The position numbers were made by a program, and so were the translations under genes. Shown in pieces: positions 36,659 through 42,856 of a stretch of 42,856 bases of DNA. The number at the start of each line of letters is the position of its first letter. Position 1 is the stretch's first letter. Source of the DNA: a virus; the IMG/VR virus record IMGVR_UViG_3300027734_000123, positions 1 through 42,856 of that record. The stretch is one strand, 5' to 3'. The notes below the pieces were generated by a model, which worked only from the letters and a program-made list of their open reading frames with translations, was not told where the DNA came from and ran no database searches.

Positions 36659-38200
36659 ATGCCTATAGATATATCAGGCATCACTGATGCTGACTTAGAT
36701 ACAGCGTTAGCTAATATAGGAGTATTACCTCAGAGGGAACAACAACAGTTACTTGCTGAATTAGATGAGTTAGAAAAAACTCAAGCAATAGAAAAAAGAC
36801 AAGGAACATTTTTAGAATTTATTGACCATGTATATCCAGGGTATAAGGTAGGTAATCATCATCGTAGACTTGCTAAAATATTTGAAGATATTGCAAACGG
36901 AAAAAAGAAACGAGTTATTGTTAATATTGCTCCGAGGCACGGGAAGAGTGAGCTTATCTCTTATCTTGCTCCAGCCTGGTTCCTTGGGAAATACCCTAAT
37001 AAGAAAATTATTATGGCATCGCATACAGCCGACTTGGCAGTTAATTTTGGACGTAGGGTACGTAACCTTGTTGGGTCTGATGCTTATAAAGATGTATTCC
37101 CTGATGTAGAATTACAAGCAGATAGTAAATCTGCAAGTAGATGGGGAACAAATTATAATGGAGAATACTTTGCTATTGGTGTTGGTGGTGCCCTCGCTGG
37201 TCGCGGGGCTGATTTGTTTATCATTGATGATCCACATTCCGAGCAAGACGCCAAGTTGGGACGAGCGGATGTTTTTTTGCCTGCTTGGGAGTGGTTTCAG
37301 TCTGGTCCAATTCAACGTCTTATGCCTGGGGGCGCGATCATTGTTGTAATGACTAGGTGGTCTAAGCTAGACTTGACCGGCCAAATAGTTAACCAAATGA
37401 TAAAGCAAGACGGCGTTGATGATTGGGAAGTCGTTGAATTTCCAGCAATTATTGAAAACAAAGCAGGAGAAGAAGAAAGTCTTTGGCCTGAGTTCTGGCC
37501 ACTAGAAGAACTACAATCTAAGAAAGCTTCACTAGATGTACGATACTGGAACGCTCAATACTTACAGAACCCAGTCTCAGAAGAAGGTGCCCTTATCAAG
37601 CGAGAGTGGTGGAAGATATGGGAGGACGAAGTGCCACCAAGTTGTGAGTTTACAATCATGTCTCTTGATGCTGCACAAGAAGCCAATACGAGAGCCGATT
37701 ATAATTCGTTAACTACGTGGGGTGTCTTTTTTAACGAAGAGACCAATAATTATAATATAATACTATTAAATGCTATTAAGGAAAGACTAGAGTTCCCTGA
37801 GTTAAAAGAGTTAGTCTTACGTGAGTATAAGGAATGGGAACCCGACGCACTCATAGTAGAAAAGAAATCTAACGGAGCCGCACTCTATCAGGAGATGAGG
37901 AGGATGGGTATTCCGCTAGGGGAATTTACACCTGGAAAAGGTCAAGATAAGATTAGCCGCGTTAACTCCGTGGCAGATCTCTTCAGATCTGGTATAGTAT
38001 GGGCTCCTGATAAACGTTGGGCTCACGAGTTGATTGAGGAATGTAATGACTTCCCATCAGGTGCAAACGATGACCAAGTGGACTCAACCACTATGGCGTT
38101 AATGAGATTTAGACAAGGTGGGTTCATAAGATTACCTAATGATGAGCCTGAAGATATACCAGGGTTTAGAAGTTCTAGAAATAAGTTGTATTTAGTTTAA
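36659..38200 (+). CDS. terL: Terminase large subunit
   Basis: 513 residues. The ATPase has Walker A APRHGKSE (91-98) and Walker B LFIIDDP (186-192) with a C-motif-like VVMTRW near 229-234. The nuclease domain of RNase H type has D337 in MSLDAAQ, E401 in IVEKKSNGAA and D475 in NDDQVDSTTMAL. The P-R-H-G-K-S loop is typical of a large group of tailed phages. The enzyme cuts and pumps DNA into the head. Start is one base after the small subunit stop; there is no strong ribosome site, so coupling is likely. Confidence 0.95.
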   Translation: MPIDISGITDADLDTALANIGVLPQREQQQLLAELDELEKTQAIEKRQGTFLEFIDHVYPGYKVGNHHRRLAKIFEDIANGKKKRVIVNIAPRHGKSELISYLAPAWFLGKYPNKKIIMASHTADLAVNFGRRVRNLVGSDAYKDVFPDVELQADSKSASRWGTNYNGEYFAIGVGGALAGRGADLFIIDDPHSEQDAKLGRADVFLPAWEWFQSGPIQRLMPGGAIIVVMTRWSKLDLTGQIVNQMIKQDGVDDWEVVEFPAIIENKAGEEESLWPEFWPLEELQSKKASLDVRYWNAQYLQNPVSEEGALIKREWWKIWEDEVPPSCEFTIMSLDAAQEANTRADYNSLTTWGVFFNEETNNYNIILLNAIKERLEFPELKELVLREYKEWEPDALIVEKKSNGAALYQEMRRMGIPLGEFTPGKGQDKISRVNSVADLFRSGIVWAPDKRWAHELIEECNDFPSGANDDQVDSTTMALMRFRQGGFIRLPNDEPEDIPGFRSSRNKLYLV

Positions 38201-38210
38201 GGATAAACAT

Positions 38211-40736
38211 ATGGCAATAGAAAAAGGTTTAAGTCAAGCTCCTCAAGGATTACAAGAATTAGCTGCAGATCAAAGCGCACTTGCCATTGAGATTGAGAAT
38301 CCAGATTCAGTTACATTAGATGATGGCAGCATGGAGATTACCATTACTCCAGGTAAAGAAGTTGATGATGAGTTTAATGCCAACTTAGCAGAAGATATGG
38401 ATGATGGTCAGTTGACAGAGTTGTCAGGTGATTTGATTGGTGAATTTGATGCAGATATTAATTCAAGAAAAGATTGGCTTACTACCTATGTAGATGGTCT
38501 AGAACTATTAGGTCTTAAAGTAGAAGATAGAACAGAACCATGGCCAGGTGCATGTAATGTGTACCATCCACTCATGACTGAAGCGCTAGTGAAGTTCCAA
38601 GCAGAAACGATGATGGAAACTTTCCCAGCTGCAGGTCCTGTCAAAACAATTATCGTAGGTAAACAAACTCCAGAAAAAGATGCAGCAGCATTAAGAGTTA
38701 AAGAGGATATGAACTATCAGCTTACTGACTTCATGCCTGAGTATCGTCCTGAACATGAAAGAATGTTGTGGGGACTAGGGCTTGCTGGTAATGCGTTCAA
38801 GAAAGTATATTACGATCCGAACTTAGCACGTCAAGTGTCTATGTATGTTCCAGCAGAAGATATTGTAGTTCCATATGGTGCGTCATCATTAGAAATGGCA
38901 GAACGTGTAACTCACGTCATGCGTAAGACTAAAAATGAGTTACGTAAACTTATGGTGGCTGGCTTCTACAAAGATGTAGATTTAGGTGAACCGTTCCTAG
39001 ATGTTGATGAAGCAGAGAAAAAGATTGCTGAGAAGATGGGCTTCAACCCAACGGAAGATGATCGCTATAAGATTTTAGAAATGCATGTTAACTTGGATCT
39101 TGAAAATGGAGATTCAGAAGACGGCATAGCATTACCATATATTGTAACCATTGAAAAAGGTACAGGTACCATACTTGCTATTAGACGCAACTGGAATCCT
39201 GATGATAAGTTAAAAGCTAAACGCCAACACTTTGTTCATTATGGTTACATTCCAGGCTTTGGCTTTTATTGCTTTGGCTTAATCCATTTGATAGGTGCCT
39301 TCGCAAAATCAGGTACTATGATCTTACGTCAACTTGTAGACGCAGGTACTCTATCGAACTTACCAGGCGGTATGAAGTCAAGAGGACTTCGTATCAAAGG
39401 TGATGATACTCCTATTGCTCCAGGTGAATGGCGTGACGTTGATGTACCATCAGGTGCTATCCGCGATAACATCTTACCGTTGCCATATAAAGAGCCTTCA
39501 CAAGTTCTTAATCAGTTAATGAATCAAATCATTGAAGAAGGTAGAAGATTTGCTTCTGCTGCAGATATGAAAGTATCTGATATGAGTGCAAACTCACCAG
39601 TAGGTACTACATTAGCAATTCTTGAAAGAACTCTAAAAGTAATGTCAGCTGTTCAAGCGCGTATCTACTATGCGATGAAACAAGAGTTTAAATTACTTAA
39701 AGGCATTATTAGAGACTACACTCCAAAAGAATATTCATATGAACCAGATATTGGTGACAGACGTGCTAAACAATCAGATTATGATAACTGTGATGTTATA
39801 CCTGTATCAGATCCTAACGCAGCTACCATGTCACAAAAAGTTGTGCAGTATCAAGCAGTTATGCAAATGGCACAACAATATCCACAAATCTATGATTTAC
39901 CAGAATTAAATCGTCAAATGCTTGAAGTATTAGGCATTAAGAATATTGGTAAATTAGTTCCGACAGCAGAAGATAAGAAACCTAAAGATCCTGTTTCAGA
40001 AAATATGGATATTATTAATATGAAACCGGTTAAAGCATTTATATATCAAGATCATCAAGCTCACTTAGCTGTTCATATGGCTGCCATGCAGGATCCAAAA
40101 CTTATGCAAATGATGAGTCAAAATCCTCAAGCACAAACAATTCAAGCTGCAGCATTAGCTCATATTAATGAACATATTGCGTTTGAATATAGAAAACAAA
40201 TAGAAGAGCAATTAGGTGTTCCATTACCACCACCTGATGAAACGCTTCCTGAAGATGTTGAAGTAGAGTTATCTAGATTGACTGCTGCTGCAGCTCAAAA
40301 ACTTTTACAAAAAGATCAATCAGAAATGCAACAGCAACAAGCGCAACAACAACAGCAAGATCCGTTGGTTCAAATGCAACAACAAGAACTACAACTTAAA
40401 GCGCAAGACTTACAAATTAAAGCTCAAAAAAATCAAGCAGATATTCAACTTGAACAACAAAAACTTGAACTTGAAAAAGAAAAGCTTGCATCTCATGAAA
40501 GAATTGCTGGAGCACAAATTGGGGCTAAATCAACTCTTGATAAAGAAAAATTGCAGACAGATCAAACATTACAAGGTGCACGTATTGGAATGGAAGCAAC
40601 CTTTAAGAAGAAAGAAATGGAACATAGAAAACAAGAAATGGCTATAAATGCTGTTGATAAATTGATGGACCATGGACATAAACATGCAGATAGACAAGTA
40701 CAAAAGGAACTAAGTCAACTAAAACCACAGGAGTAA
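38211..40736 (+). CDS. Portal protein (P22-like)
   Basis: 841 residues, AAGGATAAACAT before the ATG. Conserved segments include EPWPGACNVYHPLMTEALVK (about 107-126), SLEMAERVTHVMRKTKNELRKL (about 225-246), YIPGFGFYCFGLIHLIGAFAKS (about 346-367) and PVGTTLAILERTLKVMSAVQ. These match what I know of large portal proteins in P22-like and environmental podoviruses. The last 150 residues are Gln/Lys-rich coiled coil (QQQAQQQQQDPLVQMQQQEL), forming the long barrel of the portal. It sits directly after the terminase, as expected. The ring forms the DNA channel at one head vertex. Confidence 0.9.
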   Translation: MAIEKGLSQAPQGLQELAADQSALAIEIENPDSVTLDDGSMEITITPGKEVDDEFNANLAEDMDDGQLTELSGDLIGEFDADINSRKDWLTTYVDGLELLGLKVEDRTEPWPGACNVYHPLMTEALVKFQAETMMETFPAAGPVKTIIVGKQTPEKDAAALRVKEDMNYQLTDFMPEYRPEHERMLWGLGLAGNAFKKVYYDPNLARQVSMYVPAEDIVVPYGASSLEMAERVTHVMRKTKNELRKLMVAGFYKDVDLGEPFLDVDEAEKKIAEKMGFNPTEDDRYKILEMHVNLDLENGDSEDGIALPYIVTIEKGTGTILAIRRNWNPDDKLKAKRQHFVHYGYIPGFGFYCFGLIHLIGAFAKSGTMILRQLVDAGTLSNLPGGMKSRGLRIKGDDTPIAPGEWRDVDVPSGAIRDNILPLPYKEPSQVLNQLMNQIIEEGRRFASAADMKVSDMSANSPVGTTLAILERTLKVMSAVQARIYYAMKQEFKLLKGIIRDYTPKEYSYEPDIGDRRAKQSDYDNCDVIPVSDPNAATMSQKVVQYQAVMQMAQQYPQIYDLPELNRQMLEVLGIKNIGKLVPTAEDKKPKDPVSENMDIINMKPVKAFIYQDHQAHLAVHMAAMQDPKLMQMMSQNPQAQTIQAAALAHINEHIAFEYRKQIEEQLGVPLPPPDETLPEDVEVELSRLTAAAAQKLLQKDQSEMQQQQAQQQQQDPLVQMQQQELQLKAQDLQIKAQKNQADIQLEQQKLELEKEKLASHERIAGAQIGAKSTLDKEKLQTDQTLQGARIGMEATFKKKEMEHRKQEMAINAVDKLMDHGHKHADRQVQKELSQLKPQE

Positions 40737-40742
40737 TAAATC

Positions 40743-40937
40743 ATGGATCAAACGCTAGAGCTATTATTGTCTCGAATAGAGGATCAGCGCAAAACAGTTT
40801 TAAATAATTTAGGAGACGGAGCAGCAAAAGATTTTGCTTCGTACCAAAATATGGCAGGATATATTCGAGGTCTATCCGTTGCTGAAGGCTTAATAAAAGA
40901 CCTTGCACAAAGAATGGAGACATACGACGATGAGTGA
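40743..40937 (+). CDS. Small conserved protein between portal and chaperonin
   Basis: 64 residues, ACAGGAGTAATAAATC upstream. It begins MDQTLELLLSRIEDQRKTVL and has SYQNMAGYIRGLSVAEGLI, two helices that could form a coiled coil. Small proteins with the 'IRGL..A..LI' pattern recur after portal genes in related phages and may bind the portal or scaffold. Its end overlaps the next gene by 8 bases. Confidence 0.68.
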   Translation: MDQTLELLLSRIEDQRKTVLNNLGDGAAKDFASYQNMAGYIRGLSVAEGLIKDLAQRMETYDDE

Positions 40938-41376
40938 TCAAATACTCACAATGAATAAAAATCTGTTAGATGCAAATGGTCGACCGATTGTTATTCCAAC
41001 GCTAGACGCAGTAGACGCAGAAGATATACCAATTGAAGAAAGAGGCTTACAGCTTCCAGAACCAAAAGGATATAAAATTTTATGTGCTATTCCTGACGCT
41101 TCAGAAACATATAAAGGCGGTATTGTAAAAGCAGATTCAACTAAAACTGTAGAAGAACATTCAACTGTAGTTTTATTTGTAGTTAAAGTAGGTGATTTAG
41201 CTTATAAAGATGAGACTAGATTTCCTACAGGTCCATGGTGTAAAGAGGGTGATTTTGTTCTAACACGTGCATATGCAGGTACTAGATTTAAAATCCACGG
41301 AAGAGAATTCCGCATTATTAACGACGATACAGTTGAGGGGGTTGTTCAAGATCCTCGCGGCTACACTCGCGCATAA
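40930..41376 (+). CDS. GroES-like co-chaperonin
   Basis: 148 residues from the ATG at 40930, inside the end of the previous gene. After a 40-residue lead, the sequence follows the GroES fold: LPEPKGYKILCAIPDASETYKGGI, TVVLFVVKVGDLAYKDE, and GDFVLTRAYAGTRFKIHGREFRII. The mobile-loop region (DASETYKGGIVKAD) is in the right place. Phage co-chaperonins such as T4 gp31 replace host GroES to fold the capsid protein. Here it lies between portal and scaffold, which supports a capsid-folding job. No GroEL gene is in the window. Confidence 0.75.
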   Translation: MSDQILTMNKNLLDANGRPIVIPTLDAVDAEDIPIEERGLQLPEPKGYKILCAIPDASETYKGGIVKADSTKTVEEHSTVVLFVVKVGDLAYKDETRFPTGPWCKEGDFVLTRAYAGTRFKIHGREFRIINDDTVEGVVQDPRGYTRA

Positions 41377-41386
41377 GGAGTAATAT

Positions 41387-42424
41387 ATGGCTGAGCAAAA
41401 AGAAACAGAGATAGTATTTGAATATCCTGATGATATGGATATACCAGGCACTACAGGTAATAAACTTACTGATGAAAAAGAAGTAACACTAAAAGAAGCT
41501 GAACCTAAAAAAGAAGTTAAAGTACAAGCAAAAGAAGATGACTTTGATCTTGAAATTGAAGACGATACTCCAGTTGCTGATAAAGGTAAAGAACCCTTAC
41601 CTAAAGAAAAAGTAGAAGAATTAGAAAATGACAATTTAGAAGATTATTCTGAAAGAGTCAAACAACGTATGGCTCAGCTTAAAAAAGTTTGGCATGACGA
41701 AAGACGTGCTAAAGAAGCTGCTGACCGCGAACGTGAAGAAGCAATTAAGTATGCAAAACAAATTACCGATGAGAACAAAAAGTTAAAATCAACTTTAAGT
41801 TCAGGTGAAGAAGAATATGTTAAGGCAGTAAGTAATTCATTAGAACATCAGTTGTCTATTGCTAAACGTGATTATCGTGAAGCATATGATGCTGGCGATA
41901 CTGATAAAATTATTGAAGCTCAATCTAAGATGAACGATGCTCAAATGCGTTTATCTCAAATGCAACATTATAAGCCTCAGTATAAAAATACTTTACAAGA
42001 ACCTGAAAAAGATGTATATATACAAGAAACTAGACCTCAAGTACCAAAGCCAGATTTAAGAGCTTTAAATTGGCAAGAAAAAAATGACTGGTTTGGTAAA
42101 GACGAAGAAATGACTAGTCTTGCTTTAGGGGTACATGAAAAATTAGTTAGGAGTGGGATTGATCCTTCTTCTGACGAATATTATCGTCGTATTGATAGTA
42201 CGATGCAGAAACGATTCCCAGAAAACTTTGGGGATGCAACGCTAGACGAGGACCAACCCGCCCAGCGCACTAAACCTTCGAATGTTGTTGCTCCGGCCAC
42301 GCGTAGTACCGCGCCTAAAAAAGTACGATTGACGAAGACACAAGTAGCGTTAGCTAAGAAATTTGGGCTAACACCGGAACAATATGCAAGAGAAACTTTA
42401 AAATTGGAGAACGCAAATGGATAA
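41387..42424 (+). CDS. Head scaffold protein (putative)
   Basis: 345 residues, AAGGAGTAATAT before the ATG. It is highly acidic at the N-terminus (PDDMDIPGT, KEDDFDLEIEDDTP) and has a long charged coiled coil from about 85 to 200 (QRMAQLKKVWHDERRAKEAA, KYAKQITDENKKL). The C-terminus is basic (KKVRLTKTQVALAKKFGLTP), as needed to bind the capsid protein. Position between chaperonin and the pre-capsid gene is that of a scaffold. The end overlaps the next ATG by 8 bases. Confidence 0.78.
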   Translation: MAEQKETEIVFEYPDDMDIPGTTGNKLTDEKEVTLKEAEPKKEVKVQAKEDDFDLEIEDDTPVADKGKEPLPKEKVEELENDNLEDYSERVKQRMAQLKKVWHDERRAKEAADREREEAIKYAKQITDENKKLKSTLSSGEEEYVKAVSNSLEHQLSIAKRDYREAYDAGDTDKIIEAQSKMNDAQMRLSQMQHYKPQYKNTLQEPEKDVYIQETRPQVPKPDLRALNWQEKNDWFGKDEEMTSLALGVHEKLVRSGIDPSSDEYYRRIDSTMQKRFPENFGDATLDEDQPAQRTKPSNVVAPATRSTAPKKVRLTKTQVALAKKFGLTPEQYARETLKLENANG

Positions 42425-42856
42425 TAATAGAATAGATCGTGAACAAGATACAAGAGATGATTTTCAAAGACCTGATAGCTGGAAACCTGCATCATTACTA
42501 CCTGAGTTTAAAAAGGTACCTGGTTGGGCTTATCGATGGATTCGTACTAGTGTCATGAACGAGGCTGATAATCTAAATGTATCCTCCAAAATGCGTGAAG
42601 GATGGGAACCCGTTAAATTAGCGGACCACCCTGAAATGAAATTAATGGTCGACCAAAACTCTCGCTTCAAAGAAGGCGTTGAAATTGGTGGATTATTACT
42701 TTGCAAGATCCCAGAGGAGTTTGTTGCACAACGTAAGGCTCATTATGCTACACAAGCAAAACAACAAGCCGATGCAGTTGATAACAGCTTCTTAAAACAA
42801 AGTGATGCTCGTATGCCTCTGTTCGCAGAGTCAAAATCTACGACATCCTTTGGTAA
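42417..42856 (+). CDS. Conserved virion-operon protein before capsid gene (3' partial)
   Basis: An ATG at 42417 with GGAGAACGCAA before it opens a frame that runs off the window end with no stop (146 codons visible). The translation includes WAYRWIRTSVMNEADNLNVS, REGWEPVKLADHPEM and FKEGVEIGGLLLCKIPEEFV, a pattern I recall in a small protein coded just before the major capsid gene in podovirus-like genomes. The major capsid gene would lie just past the window. Function probably structural or assembly. Confidence 0.72.
   Translation, partial: MDNNRIDREQDTRDDFQRPDSWKPASLLPEFKKVPGWAYRWIRTSVMNEADNLNVSSKMREGWEPVKLADHPEMKLMVDQNSRFKEGVEIGGLLLCKIPEEFVAQRKAHYATQAKQQADAVDNSFLKQSDARMPLFAESKSTTSFG

Noticed and set aside
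42417-42856. In-frame joining of the window end to its start, suggesting a closed circle
   Set aside because: The frame does continue by chance (one in three), but it would fuse a pre-capsid protein to a tail hub and leave the phage with no major capsid gene. A missing segment is more likely.

Overview
The window is a stretch of an AT-rich, double-stranded DNA tailed phage genome (Caudoviricetes). The evidence is a terminase large subunit, a portal protein, a scaffold, a P22 gp10-like tail hub, large internal virion proteins, and a separate replication arm with family A DNA polymerase, primase-helicase and nucleases. A tail hub followed by large Ala/Gly/Gln-rich virion proteins, with no long-tail tape measure or tube genes, suggests a short-tailed (podovirus-like) particle. 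No integrase, clear lysogeny repressor, tRNA or insertion sequence was seen, so a strictly lytic life style is the simplest reading. Textbook sigma-70 promoters, AGGAGG-type ribosome sites and a small lipoprotein suggest a Gram-negative host; the species cannot be read from the sequence. The major capsid gene is absent. The window starts inside the tail hub gene and ends inside the small gene that usually precedes the capsid gene, so a piece of genome is missing between the two ends.

Layout. 1-11814 (+): tail hub, small virion proteins, four large internal virion/ejection-type proteins including one of 1834 residues, and a GNAT-like protein. 11809-29806 (-): replication and metabolism, comprising a primase-helicase, an ssDNA-binding-like protein, an SNF2-type helicase flanked by two HNH genes, a Cas4-like nuclease, three consecutive 2-oxoglutarate/Fe(II) oxygenase-like genes, DNA polymerase A, a VRR-NUC nuclease, and an AAA-ATPase/VWA/DUF3150 module. 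29948-33603 (-): a dense run of small genes, many linked by 4-base start-stop overlaps, including a SleB-type lysin and a very short lipoprotein. 33604-34569: about 1 kb without genes, filled with three families of short repeats, the best candidate for a replication origin or control region. 34570-35970 (-): one isolated gene with its own promoter and terminator, then a SprT-like metalloprotease and a small membrane protein. 36073-42856 (+): terminase small and large subunits, portal, small protein, GroES-like co-chaperonin, scaffold, and the start of a pre-capsid gene.

How it fits together. Two divergent arms start near 35.97-36.07 kb. The rightward arm packages and builds the head and continues, outside the window, into the tail and ejection genes at the left end. 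The leftward arm replicates DNA and lyses the cell. Four strong promoters (TTGACA, 16-17 bp spacer, TATACT or TATAAT) drive the leftward arm. Five leftward leaders carry the same 32-bp hairpin (GCGACAA ... TTGTCGC) just ahead of the ribosome site, and one promoter carries a 15-bp palindrome over its -35 box. These repeated leaders, the repeat-filled 1-kb region and the string of unlisted tiny genes are the most novel parts of the window.

All functional calls rest on motifs and on remembered family resemblance. No database search was run.
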